From assembly GCF_002217435.1 (NCBI RefSeq), contig NZ_MUHF01000016.1, forward strand, positions 62,001-126,000: a DNA stretch of 64,000 nt, read 5' to 3'. The notes under the pieces are model-generated. The model saw only the letters and a list, made by a program, of their open reading frames with translations. It made no database searches and had not been told where the DNA came from. Each line of letters begins with the position of its first letter. Position 1 is the stretch's first letter. The translations under genes and the position numbers were made by a program. Below, in pieces: positions 34,562-42,960 of the stretch. Source of the stretch: Flavobacterium reichenbachii (GTDB lineage Bacteria; Bacteroidota; Bacteroidia; Flavobacteriales; Flavobacteriaceae).

Positions 34562-35920
34562 ATGCAACTGTACAACACTTTGAGCGCAGAAGAAAGAGCC
34601 ATCATGATCGATGATGCCGGTAAACAACGACTAACGTTGTCTTTCTATGCGTATGCCAAAATTCAAGATCCCAAAAAATTTCGCGATGATTTATTTGTAG
34701 CCTGGAATGCACTCGATGCTTTAGGCCGAATTTACGTTGCCACTGAAGGAATAAATGCTCAAATGAGTATTCCTGAGGAAAACTTGGAAGCTTTTAGAGC
34801 TACTCTGGAAGTATATGATTTTATGAAAGGCATTCGTTTGAACGAAGCGGTAGAACATGATGATCATTCCTTTTTAAAATTGACCATTAAAGTTCGCGAT
34901 AAAATCGTTGCTGACGGTTTGAACGACGAAACTTTTGATGTTACTGATATTGGCGTTCACTTGAAAGCCAAAGAATTCAACGAAATTCTAGATGATCCAA
35001 ATACAATTGTTGTAGATTTTAGAAATCACTACGAAAGTGAAGTCGGACATTTTAAAAATGCTATTACTCCAGATGTAGAGACCTTTAGAGAAAGTCTGCC
35101 CATAATCAACGAACAACTTCAAAATCACAAGGAAGATAAAAACCTGGTCATGTATTGTACAGGCGGAATTCGTTGTGAAAAAGCGAGTGCTTATTTTAAA
35201 CACCAAGGTTTTAAAAATGTATATCAATTAGAAGGCGGAATTATTAATTACGCCAAACAAATTGAGGCAGAAGGTTTGGAAAGTAAATTCATCGGAAAAA
35301 ACTTTGTGTTTGATAATCGTCTGGGCGAAAGAATTACTGAAGATATTATTTCACAATGTCACCAGTGCGGAAAACCTTGCGACAATCACACCAATTGCGA
35401 AAACGATGGCTGCCATTTATTGTTTATTCAATGTGATGAATGTAAGGCTGCAATGGAAAACTGCTGTTCTACAGAATGTTTAGAGGTTATTCATATGCCA
35501 TTGGTTGATCAGGTTCGTTTGAGAACCGGAAAACAAGTTGGAAACAAAGTCTTTAGAAAAGGAAAATCCGAGAATCTAAAATTCAAACATTCAGGTGAAC
35601 TTCCAAATGATGCTTTGGCCGCAATAGAAAAGCCTGTTGATATTCGTCAGAAAATAAAAGTCAAAAAAGTACTTCTTGGAAAAGCAGAGCATTACTACGT
35701 AAAAGCACAAGTCGGACTTTTTACTATTGAAAACAACGAATTAAATATTGGCGACAAAATCTTAATCTCCGGCCCAACCACAGGGAATCAGGAATTGATT
35801 TTGGAAAAAATGATTGTTAATGAAGTTACTGCTTCAACTGCAAAAATTGGCGATAAGGTTACTTTTGAGGTTCCTTTTCGTATTCGTTTGTCAGATAAAT
35901 TGTATAAAATTGTAAATTAG
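34562..35920 (+). CDS. trhO: tRNA uridine(34) hydroxylase TrhO with extra U32-type C-terminal domain
   Basis: TrhO (YceA) is a rhodanese-fold enzyme that hydroxylates wobble uridine 34 of tRNA to 5-hydroxyuridine using O2. The N-terminal acylphosphatase-like part (about 20-130), the rhodanese domain (about 140-260) with the active-site loop YCTGGIRCEKA (Cys199), and the Cys-rich tail (CHQCGKPCDNHTNCENDGCH, then QCDECK) are all present. Unusually, residues 368-452 form an extra domain matching the C-terminus of the TrhP protein encoded nearby (49 of 85 identical by hand). E. coli TrhO is about 350 residues; this is 452. Confidence 0.93.
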   Translation: MQLYNTLSAEERAIMIDDAGKQRLTLSFYAYAKIQDPKKFRDDLFVAWNALDALGRIYVATEGINAQMSIPEENLEAFRATLEVYDFMKGIRLNEAVEHDDHSFLKLTIKVRDKIVADGLNDETFDVTDIGVHLKAKEFNEILDDPNTIVVDFRNHYESEVGHFKNAITPDVETFRESLPIINEQLQNHKEDKNLVMYCTGGIRCEKASAYFKHQGFKNVYQLEGGIINYAKQIEAEGLESKFIGKNFVFDNRLGERITEDIISQCHQCGKPCDNHTNCENDGCHLLFIQCDECKAAMENCCSTECLEVIHMPLVDQVRLRTGKQVGNKVFRKGKSENLKFKHSGELPNDALAAIEKPVDIRQKIKVKKVLLGKAEHYYVKAQVGLFTIENNELNIGDKILISGPTTGNQELILEKMIVNEVTASTAKIGDKVTFEVPFRIRLSDKLYKIVN

Positions 35921-35944
35921 CGAAAATTTTATGCTAATTTATGT

Positions 35945-36375
35945 ATGTCACAATCCTTTACCAAATTATGGATTCATGCAATTTGGGCCACCAAAAATCG
36001 TCAGGAGTTAATTGATGATTCAATTGAGAAAAACTTGTTTGATTACATCCGTGAGGAGCTTATCGAACTTGGATGCCCAGTTAGAATCATAAATGGAATG
36101 CCTGATCATATACTTGTTTTATTTTTACAAAATCCACAAAAAACAATTTGAGACATTGTAAAACAAATAAAAGGAAGTTCTTCTCATTTTATAAATAGAG
36201 AAGAACTTATCCTTAAAAAGTTTGCATGGCAAACGGCTTTGGAGCTTTCTCGGTAAGTGAATCTCAAATAGCTGCTGTTTACAATTACATTAAAAATCAA
36301 AAACAACATCATCTTAAGAAAACTGGACAAGATGAGTTTGATGAGTTTGTAAAATTGCATGGTTTGGATAAATGA
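35945..36375 (+). pseudogene. REP-associated tyrosine transposase (RAYT), inactivated
   Basis: The reading frame begins MSQSFTKLWIHAIWATKNRQ, the standard start of Bacteroidetes Y1/IS200-like RAYT proteins. It stops at TGA 36149-36151 after NPQKTI, where a serine codon is expected. It then continues in frame as DIVKQIKGSSSHFINREE and KFAWQT. Near 36232-36240 one base is missing, moving the rest (GAFSVSESQIAAVYNYIKNQ with the catalytic Tyr, then QHHLKKTGQDEFDEFVKLHG) to another frame. The HUH motif is also damaged, reading DHIL instead of DHxH. It is therefore dead. Its REP-like targets follow at once. Confidence 0.88.
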
Positions 36376-36388
36376 ATCCTATTCAATA

Positions 36389-36770
36389 AGTCTCCCGTGG
36401 TTGAAACCAAGGGCTATGTTGAAAAACGGGCGAAAACATAGCCTGTGGTTTCAACCGCAGGGATACAACGAATGTCGACAATAATAACAGGCTCAGCAAT
36501 ACGTCTCCCGTGGTTGAAACCACGGGCTACATTGAAATACCACACAAAGGAAAAACATAGCCTGCGGTTTCAACCGCAGGGATACAACGAGTATCGACAA
36601 TAATATAGGCTTCAGCAATATGTCTCCCGTGGTTGAAACCACGGCCTATCGTGAAAACGGGCCAAAACATAGCCTGCGGTTTCAACCGCAGCCTCCCGTA
36701 TTTGAAACCACGGCCTATCGTGAAAACGAACAAAAAATAAAAACATAGCCTACGGTTTCAACCGCAGGAA
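36389..36770. repeat. REP-like palindrome array, four head-to-head pairs (BIME)
   Basis: Type A units (CCCGTGGTTGAAACCACGGG) lie at 36394-36413, 36507-36526, 36626-36644 and 36695-36713. Type B units (CCTGCGGTTTCAACCGCAGG) lie at 36442-36461, 36561-36580, 36673-36691 and 36749-36768. B with its flank is the reverse complement of A: both carry GGCTATGTT beside the palindrome, so each A-B pair forms a large bipartite hairpin. Some units carry changes. B3 and A4 are fused without a spacer, indicating a deletion. They fill the gap between the dead RAYT and trhP. Confidence 0.92.
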
Positions 36771-36826
36771 TACAACGAATATCCACAACAATAATACATC
36801 TCTCAGGAGACCCAATACAAATAAAA

Positions 36827-38068
36827 ATGACACTTAATAACAAAATTGAACTGATGGCTCCCGCTGGAAATTTTGAGTCGCTTCAGGCTGCTTTAGATAA
36901 TGGCTGTGATTCTGTTTACTTTGGTGTTGAACAGCTTAATATGCGTGCAAGATCAACAGTGAATTTTACAATGGAAGATTTACAGGAAATCGCCAGTCGC
37001 TGTGAAGCCAAAAACGTTCGCAGCTATCTTACTTTAAATACCATAATTTACGATCACGATTTATCTGTCGTTAAAACATTATTGAACAAAGCCAAAGATG
37101 CCGGCATTACGGCTGTAATTGCATCAGATCAAGCCGTAATTGCTATGGCTAGATCAATTGGAATGGAAGTTCATATCTCGACGCAGTTGAATGTCACAAA
37201 TATCGAAACTATAAAATTCTACTGTCTTTTTGCAGATACGATGGTTTTAAGTCGTGAATTGAGTTTGCGACAGGTAAAGAGTATTACAGCTCAGATAGAA
37301 AAAGAACAGATAAAAGGTCCAAATGGGAATTTAGTAGAAATCGAAATTTTTGGTCACGGAGCCTTGTGTATGGCGGTTTCGGGAAAATGTTATTTGAGTC
37401 TGCATTCGAATAATTCATCAGCAAATCGTGGCGCATGCAAACAAAACTGTCGAAAAAAATATACTGTTATCGATCAGGAAACGGGTTTTGAAATCGAACT
37501 GGATAACGAATACATGATGTCACCAAAAGACTTGTGTACGCTGGATTTCTTAGATCAGGTTATTGATTCCGGAATTCAGGTTTTAAAAATTGAAGGAAGA
37601 GGCCGTGCGCCTGAATATGTAGCAACGGTTATTAAAACTTATCGTGAAGCTATCGATGCTTATTACGAAGGAACTTTCTCCAAAGAAAAAACGGGAGCTT
37701 GGATGCAGGCTCTGGAAACCGTTTACAATCGTGGTTTTTGGTCAGGTTATTATCTGGGTAAGGAATTGGGCGAGTGGAGTGCTATTCCGGGTTCTGGAGC
37801 AACGCAGAAAAAGGTTTATGTTGGAAAAGGAACACATTATTTTCCGAAAGCTAATGTTGGACAATTCAAAATTGAAGCTTACGATATTAAAATTGGCGAT
37901 AAAATTCTGGTTACAGGTCCAAGTACTGGAGCCCAGGAAATGATTATCGACGAAATGTTTGTAAATGATCTTGAAGCCGAAAAAGCCACAAAAGGTGACG
38001 ATTGTACTTTTAAACTTCCATTCAGAATCAGAATATCGGACAAATTATACAAAATTGTTGAAGCCTAA
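36827..38068 (+). CDS. trhP: tRNA uridine hydroxylase TrhP (peptidase U32 family)
   Basis: TrhP (YegQ) is a U32-family protein that makes 5-hydroxyuridine at tRNA position 34 from a prephenate-derived donor and needs iron-sulfur assembly. The 413 residues begin with LMAPAGNFESLQAALDNGCD and have the U32 signature VEIEIFGHGALCMAVSGKCY. Candidate cluster Cys residues are 181, 188, 204 and 208, with a further one in MSPKDLCTLDFL. The C-terminal domain (328-413) matches that of TrhO. Its stop overlaps the ferredoxin start by 1 nt. Annotation as a protease would be misleading. Confidence 0.9.
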   Translation: MTLNNKIELMAPAGNFESLQAALDNGCDSVYFGVEQLNMRARSTVNFTMEDLQEIASRCEAKNVRSYLTLNTIIYDHDLSVVKTLLNKAKDAGITAVIASDQAVIAMARSIGMEVHISTQLNVTNIETIKFYCLFADTMVLSRELSLRQVKSITAQIEKEQIKGPNGNLVEIEIFGHGALCMAVSGKCYLSLHSNNSSANRGACKQNCRKKYTVIDQETGFEIELDNEYMMSPKDLCTLDFLDQVIDSGIQVLKIEGRGRAPEYVATVIKTYREAIDAYYEGTFSKEKTGAWMQALETVYNRGFWSGYYLGKELGEWSAIPGSGATQKKVYVGKGTHYFPKANVGQFKIEAYDIKIGDKILVTGPSTGAQEMIIDEMFVNDLEAEKATKGDDCTFKLPFRIRISDKLYKIVEA

Positions 38069-38298
38069 TGGTAATCGTAACTTTGCAAAGAGATAAATGT
38101 ATCGGCTGTAATTATTGCGTCGAAATGGATCCTGTTCATTTTCAAATGTCAAAAAAAGACGGAAAATCTGTTTTGATTCATTCACAGAATGCAAAAGGAT
38201 TTTTTACATTAAAATCGAATAATCATACCCTTGTCGAAAGTTTTGAATTGGCTGCAAAAGCCTGTCCGGTAAAGATTATTACGGTTAAGGAGACTTAG
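38068..38298 (+). CDS. 4Fe-4S ferredoxin coupled to TrhP
   Basis: This 76-residue electron carrier has CIGCNYC (Cys11, 14, 17) and a fourth Cys66 in AAKACPVKI, giving one 4Fe-4S cluster. The second half of a classical two-cluster ferredoxin is replaced by a loop (GKSVLIHSQNAKGFFTLKSN). TAATG overlap with trhP means obligatory coupling in translation. It is the only ferredoxin in the window, so it is the natural candidate to reduce TrhP; the acyl-ACP desaturase elsewhere could also use one. A terminator follows. Confidence 0.92.
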   Translation: MVIVTLQRDKCIGCNYCVEMDPVHFQMSKKDGKSVLIHSQNAKGFFTLKSNNHTLVESFELAAKACPVKIITVKET

Positions 38299-38314
38299 GA
38301 GAATTTTACATTAT

Positions 38315-38342
38315 CAAAGAGCCGCAAATTTGCGGCTCTTTG
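38315..38342. terminator. intrinsic terminator after the ferredoxin gene
   Basis: A perfect 28-nt palindrome with arms CAAAGAGCCGCAAA and TTTGCGGCTCTTTG lies between the ferredoxin stop and the stop of the opposing lipoprotein gene, 3 nt away. It serves both convergent transcripts. Confidence 0.88.
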
Positions 38343-38344
38343 AT

Positions 38345-38839
38345 TTATTTGCAAACTTTGCGATACTTTAAAAGCAGCTCTTTATTAAAAGAAATGGGTA
38401 ATAAAGTGTCTTCTGCAGTATTGTATTCATACAGTTCATTTTTCGACGGATCAAATGTATACCGTGCGATAGTAGGCATTCGGTCTGGATACGTTTCATG
38501 AAGACTTAAAACATAATTTTCGGAATAATCAAGAGCTTTATCTCTTTCCGGATTAGGACTTCCTTCTACGGTAATTCCAAAAGAAGTTCCGCCATTTTTT
38601 ACAACCGCTTCATATAAACCTTTTGTTCCTTCTGCATAAGAAGGAGCAGTTGTCAAAATTTCTAGAACAACATCAATACAGGCTATAGTATCACTACTAT
38701 TCTTGTTTTGTGCTGGTTTGATTGTATCTTTTACAATAGCTTTTTTAGTGGTGGTTTCAACTTTAGTGTTTGATGTTTCGGTTTTATGACAAGAAAACAG
38801 AATAATAGTTAGAGATAATAGGAATATGTTTTTTTTCAT
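38345..38839 (-). CDS. hypothetical lipoprotein, 164 residues
   Basis: The protein has a clear lipoprotein signal ending LFSC (Cys17), a low-complexity Thr/Lys linker (about 18-50), then a compact domain. That domain includes IACIDVVLEILTTAPSYAEG, GITVEGSPNPERDKALDYSE and a LKYRKVCK end, with three Cys after the anchor. No domain family is recognised. It is the last gene of the one-strand accessory block and probably has its own promoter, as 133 nt separate it from the gene upstream. Confidence 0.7.
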   Translation of the reverse strand: MKKNIFLLSLTIILFSCHKTETSNTKVETTTKKAIVKDTIKPAQNKNSSDTIACIDVVLEILTTAPSYAEGTKGLYEAVVKNGGTSFGITVEGSPNPERDKALDYSENYVLSLHETYPDRMPTIARYTFDPSKNELYEYNTAEDTLLPISFNKELLLKYRKVCK

Positions 38840-38972
38840 TTAATAATTTTTTTCAATCGTATCTATAAAACCAGCATTTCTGCCTTACTTTTCATTATAT
38901 AATGCTTGATGGTCAAGTGCGTAAAAAATCCTGCTGCGTTATCAACATTGATATTATTGGATTCAATCAATG

Positions 38973-39632
38973 TTACCAAATCTTCCACCAAGGCTTATCT
39001 TTTACTTTCGAATTCTCTATTAAACCAAGAAGCCACATTTTATCTTCAAGTTCTGTCAATGCAAAAGCTAATTCATCATTTTTATTTATTCCGAAATTTT
39101 GATGCGGCTGTACCATTAAATGGCATATTCCTGTATGATTTGAGGATGTATATTTTTCAATACGACCCCAAACTAACTCGGGTCTACTATCCTCATCATC
39201 TTGAATTAATAATATCTGAATATCATCTGGAAAACCTGGAGCTCTAAAAGAATCAAGAATTTCATCATTTCTAAAGTTTGTCAGATCGTCCCTGTCGTAA
39301 CTTTCCAGATGCGAAGGTTTCATTAATTCGAAGTCTCCAAAAGAATCAGCTTTTACAACCTGATATGAAGTTTCTGAAAATTGAGCATGACGTATAATAA
39401 CTCTTAATTCCTTATCACGCAGCGTATCTGTAAATTCTATTTTATTGTCATTTCTGTTGAATAGTTTTATAATATCTAAAGTTAATCCTGCAGCGTGATC
39501 AATGTAGACATATCCTAAAATGTGATCACCTGTTAGATCTGTTAAACTATTTGCTAATGCAGGATAATTTTTAAAATTTTCAATTGTTATCCATTGTCCT
39601 GCAATTTCTCTATCATTTTCTGGTTTGCTCAT
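38973..39632 (-). CDS. hypothetical protein, possibly DUF2314-related
   Basis: This soluble 219-residue protein has no signal peptide. It is acidic and ends WWKIW. A stretch IQDDEDSRPELVWGRIEKYT followed by GICHLMVQPHQNFGINKND resembles the strand-loop pattern of DUF2314-type domains, but the match is weak and by eye. Such domains occur in immunity and unknown accessory loci. It has its own ATG and 340 nt of sequence before the next coding gene's start. No function is proposed. Confidence 0.5.
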   Translation of the reverse strand: MSKPENDREIAGQWITIENFKNYPALANSLTDLTGDHILGYVYIDHAAGLTLDIIKLFNRNDNKIEFTDTLRDKELRVIIRHAQFSETSYQVVKADSFGDFELMKPSHLESYDRDDLTNFRNDEILDSFRAPGFPDDIQILLIQDDEDSRPELVWGRIEKYTSSNHTGICHLMVQPHQNFGINKNDELAFALTELEDKMWLLGLIENSKVKDKPWWKIW

Positions 39633-39750
39633 GTAGTTGGTTTAAAATGTTCTTTTGAATATGGTTTTATGATTAGTAAATTAGAAATCCTTTAATAAGA
39701 GTGGTATTCTGAAAACAAAAATAGGATTAAAAGCTGTCGTTCATTTTTTA

Positions 39751-40494
39751 TTATTCATCGAAAAAACGAAGTTCATCAAAATCTTTAATTTCAGACAATT
39801 TAATTAATTTGTTTCTACTAATTTTGGTTTCCGTCTTTTCAAAAACTTCTTCACCGTCATAGGTGTTTTCATTGATGTTGTGGTTTACAATCTGTTTTCG
39901 CGTCAGAAAATTGATGCTTGTTTCTGTAAGGACAATTGGGCCGTTGTTGCTGCTTGAATCGTAACCGATAAGTGCTAAATCATTGTCCTGAGGTCTGAAC
40001 ATATACTGCCAGTAACCATATCTTCCGTGGCGATAGCTTATAAATAATTTTCCTTTATTTATTTCAACATCAAGCTCTGGCGCATAATAAACACCGCCTT
40101 CTTCATTTTCAGAAGAAAAACAATCGTAATTTTTTACTGCCAGCTCATAACCTTCTTTTTTATTTAAAAGAACAATAATTCCTCTGCGATTACGATCCAA
40201 TTTTCCACGAGATTCATCTGTAACAAATTTGCTTTTATCTGTTCCTTTGATAATTAGGGTACAGTCTTCCAAGCCGTCTTTGTTGAGATCGCCATAAATT
40301 GTGTCGAAACAGACATAGTTTTTTGGAATAAAATCAGCAGGTGTTTTTTTAGTTTCAACTGTAGATTCGTCAACTTCTGGAATTTCTTTTAATTCCCGAC
40401 TTTCTACAGATTGCGAAGAGTCATTTTTTGTTTTAGAATCATTGCATCCAAACATTAAAATTGTGAGTATAAAGAATAAGTATTGTTTATTCAT
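39751..40494 (-). CDS. lipoprotein with an EF-hand-like loop
   Basis: This 247-residue protein is anchored by a lipoprotein signal ending MFGC (Cys17). After a Ser/Lys/Glu linker it has a calcium-loop-like sequence DLNKDGLEDCTLIIKGTDKS and a beta-rich domain (VVLLNKKEGYELAVKN, KLFISYRHGRYGYWQYMF). A paralogous style of protein with DFDNDGDEDL is encoded next to it on the same strand. Together they look like exported FG-GAP/VCBS-type proteins. The function is unknown. Confidence 0.65.
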   Translation of the reverse strand: MNKQYLFFILTILMFGCNDSKTKNDSSQSVESRELKEIPEVDESTVETKKTPADFIPKNYVCFDTIYGDLNKDGLEDCTLIIKGTDKSKFVTDESRGKLDRNRRGIIVLLNKKEGYELAVKNYDCFSSENEEGGVYYAPELDVEINKGKLFISYRHGRYGYWQYMFRPQDNDLALIGYDSSSNNGPIVLTETSINFLTRKQIVNHNINENTYDGEEVFEKTETKISRNKLIKLSEIKDFDELRFFDE

Positions 40495-40523
40495 AGTGTA
40501 AATTGGGTTAGGTTATTTTAAGA

Positions 40524-41225
40524 TTAATTGTCTTGTTTCTTTTTTGATTTTAATTTCCATTTGCCTTTTTCGCCAATATAGTAATAATCATACATTCGTT
40601 TTCCCGTTCGATCCTGAAAATGCTTTTTTATCGGTGTAACGGTCAGACCATTTAATTTATAAGAGCTCTCTTCTGATTCTCCAAAAGCACTTCCGTAAAG
40701 TTCGGTATTAATAATGTTGGTTTTTTTATCAAATCGAGGACTGTCCCATATATCGGTTTTGTCTGCTGTATTATAAAGCCTGACTAGTTTTTGCTGTTTT
40801 TGATCGTTGATAAAAATAACAGTCCATTCGTTTCCGTTTATGTTAGAATATACCCAGCACACTAAATCCTCATCTCCATCATTGTCAAAGTCGGTTATTT
40901 TAAAATTAGAATAAAGTAAATGATCTTCTAAATGCCATAAATAAGGCTGGTAATTTAAGGTTTCCTGCAAATGAAATTTGTTATTTTTAAAATGATGTAG
41001 AGTTGCTGTAGAATCACTTTCTAAATGAAAAGAATATTTTAAAGGAATTTTGCCTTTCAAAGTAAATTCGCATTTGGGTTTTTCTTTAGTAAAATCAATA
41101 TCTTCTATGTCCAGAGGATTTGCTGGATAATTAACTTCAAAGGAAAGCATTTTTGAAGAATGTGTTTTAATTTGAGAAAAAGTGAAGTTGTAGGTAAATA
41201 GGAAAACTAAAAGCGAATATTTCAT
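40524..41225 (-). CDS. secreted protein with an EF-hand-like loop
   Basis: This 233-residue protein has a signal peptide MKYSLLVFLFTYNFTFSQ. It is beta-rich with a calcium-loop-like DFDNDGDEDLVCWVYSNING and ends in a basic tail. The layout echoes the adjacent lipoprotein (ending 29 nt upstream of that gene's coding end), suggesting a paralogous pair. No catalytic motif is seen. It is part of the one-strand accessory block. Confidence 0.6.
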   Translation of the reverse strand: MKYSLLVFLFTYNFTFSQIKTHSSKMLSFEVNYPANPLDIEDIDFTKEKPKCEFTLKGKIPLKYSFHLESDSTATLHHFKNNKFHLQETLNYQPYLWHLEDHLLYSNFKITDFDNDGDEDLVCWVYSNINGNEWTVIFINDQKQQKLVRLYNTADKTDIWDSPRFDKKTNIINTELYGSAFGESEESSYKLNGLTVTPIKKHFQDRTGKRMYDYYYIGEKGKWKLKSKKKQDN

Positions 41226-41260
41226 TGATGGAGTAGGAGTTTTAAGTTTTTAACGACAGT

Positions 41261-41812
41261 TTAGATTTTATCAAACGGAACTTCTTTATATCGATTAATA
41301 TAAATGTTTTCATTCATTATTTCTCCGTTTACCATTCTTTGCACTATTTCCTGCTGCGATTTAATTTCTTGTTCAAGCAATTTGTTCCAATACTTGGGAT
41401 TGTCTGAGAAATTTTCGTAATAATCCAGAATATCAATGATCAATAAAAAGTTAGAAATAGCTGTTTGTGGTTTTTCAGAGCTGTAAAGGCAATTTTCAAG
41501 TCCGCTTAGAATATTTATTTCCATTGGTTCCAGTTCAATAAAATCTTCTGAGTACGAATCTGTTTCGGCATCATATTTTTGTAATGCATCTTTGAAATAT
41601 TGGAGATTATCATTTCTTAAATCAGCAATAAACTGCTCTTCCGAGACTTTAATTTTCAAATGTTCTTCTAAACATTCGGATACATTCGGCAGTAAAAAAT
41701 AGAATTTGGCAAAAGAAAGCCCAATATTTTTTCTTTGATTGAGTTCAATCAATTTAAGATTGTTTTCTAAAAAAAAGGTATGTGTGGATAATATTTTTAA
41801 AATGTCAAACAT
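41261..41812 (-). CDS. hypothetical cytoplasmic protein, DUF416-like
   Basis: With the ATG at 41812 the protein is 183 residues and helical. The spacing of FAKFYFLLPNVSECLEEHLK, an internal acidic region and YENFSDNPKYWNKLLEQEIK near the end recalls DUF416 (YjaG-like) proteins, but the similarity is only suggestive. The longer frame (to 41878) overlaps the next gene and is not favoured. DUF416-type genes often sit in accessory or immunity loci. No role is proposed. Confidence 0.5.
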   Translation of the reverse strand: MFDILKILSTHTFFLENNLKLIELNQRKNIGLSFAKFYFLLPNVSECLEEHLKIKVSEEQFIADLRNDNLQYFKDALQKYDAETDSYSEDFIELEPMEINILSGLENCLYSSEKPQTAISNFLLIIDILDYYENFSDNPKYWNKLLEQEIKSQQEIVQRMVNGEIMNENIYINRYKEVPFDKI

Positions 41813-41843
41813 TTTATAGCTTTTAGGTTGATAAGAATGTATT

Positions 41844-42332
41844 TTACTTTTTGCTGATGCAATTTTCAAGCTGCTCAATGATTTCTGCTATATCAGAAAG
41901 CGCTTCTTCTCTTTCTTCGGCACTGCACATTTCAAACAATACAAATTTTTCAGCATTACCATAAATATAGGCTAAAGCATTTTTTAGATGTATTAATTCT
42001 GGTTTGCCGATTTCAAATGATAGTATTTTAGAACCGTATGCGTTTTTAAGATCGGCACTTCCGTTTAACTCGCACTCAACAACAATCGCAGTTAATGCAA
42101 TAACAGCATCTTCATAATGTACAAACTGTTCAAAATCTGGATTTTCAAGTTGTACATTATGATCTGTGCTTTGATTTAATAGAATTGGATTGTCAAAATA
42201 TTTTTTAAGGTCACAATGCTTATAAATTTCAGATAAAGTCAATTTCCCAGATCCCATTCCTTCCAGAAAGTCTTTAAAATCGCCTCCGTAGTCACTTCCA
42301 AACACAGTGTCTTTCCATTTTTCTATAAGCAT
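41844..42332 (-). CDS. hypothetical protein, 162 residues
   Basis: This acidic, soluble protein begins MLIEKWKDTVFGSDYGGDFK and has helices including HYEDAVIALTAIVVECELNG and an acidic C-terminal helix EEREEALSDIAEIIEQLENC. It resembles DUF4259-type or immunity-like small proteins in style, but no firm family was recognised. It ends 31 nt before the DUF416-like gene, so the two are probably co-transcribed. Confidence 0.55.
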   Translation of the reverse strand: MLIEKWKDTVFGSDYGGDFKDFLEGMGSGKLTLSEIYKHCDLKKYFDNPILLNQSTDHNVQLENPDFEQFVHYEDAVIALTAIVVECELNGSADLKNAYGSKILSFEIGKPELIHLKNALAYIYGNAEKFVLFEMCSAEEREEALSDIAEIIEQLENCISKK

Positions 42333-42399
42333 AATTCTTATTTTTATTTATTTCTCCTCTTATGAATCAACATAATTCATAAGAGAAGAAATAGATTAT

Positions 42400-42942
42400 T
42401 TAAATACCAAATTTAGCATTGATTTTATGTTTTTCCGAATATCCTTTTGCCACAGTCATTAATTTTGTAAACTTACTATCAATTTCGTTTTGGGTTGACG
42501 CGTCAAAATCGGTAATCGCTTTTTCTATTTGTTCTGGAGAAGCTTTTTCGTCTTTCATTTTAGCTATTGGCAGATAGCCTTCTTTTTCTTTAGCAATCGC
42601 ATACCCGAATAGGTCTTTTGATGCCTTAAGAAGTTCTCTGTTGTCATCGTCTTCACTTATTTCTGTAATTCTTTTATATTGAGTTTCTAAATTGGATATT
42701 TCAAATTTAAAATAACCGTAATAAGAAGATGGAATCATTTTCTTTTGAGTTTCATCGTAAACCTGAGGCTCAGATTCTAATTTAAAATTGATGTCTTTAC
42801 TGCCAAAGCGCGATAACAAATTCGAATTTAAAGCGGCTAATTCAAAAGTTTTTTCTGGCGAAAGGTTGGTGCAAGAAGTAGAAAACATACTTGCTGCGAT
42901 TAATACTAATACTATGATCGAATTATTTATTCTATTTTTCAT
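42400..42942 (-). CDS. hypothetical lipoprotein, 180 residues
   Basis: The protein has a signal peptide with lipobox FSTSC (Cys24) and an alpha-helical mature part including NLSPEKTFELAALNSNLLSR and SPEQIEKAITDFDASTQNE. No family is recognised. It starts 18 nt downstream of the first ankyrin-repeat gene's stop on the same strand. Such pairing of a cell-surface lipoprotein with an ankyrin protein is noted but unexplained. Confidence 0.65.
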   Translation of the reverse strand: MKNRINNSIIVLVLIAASMFSTSCTNLSPEKTFELAALNSNLLSRFGSKDINFKLESEPQVYDETQKKMIPSSYYGYFKFEISNLETQYKRITEISEDDDNRELLKASKDLFGYAIAKEKEGYLPIAKMKDEKASPEQIEKAITDFDASTQNEIDSKFTKLMTVAKGYSEKHKINAKFGI

Positions 42943-42960
42943 TTTTTAATTATTTATTAT

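Noticed and set aside
35945..36151. Intact IS200-type transposase
   Set aside because: The frame ends early at a TGA, the remainder is frameshifted and the HUH motif is damaged, so it is a pseudogene.
36527..36733. 68-residue frame inside the REP array
   Set aside because: It is the translation of repeated palindromes (repeating VFTIGRGF words) and not a protein.
36389..36770. Array could be a CRISPR
   Set aside because: The units are palindromes in alternating orientation with spacers of conserved sequence, not direct repeats with unique spacers, and no cas genes are near.
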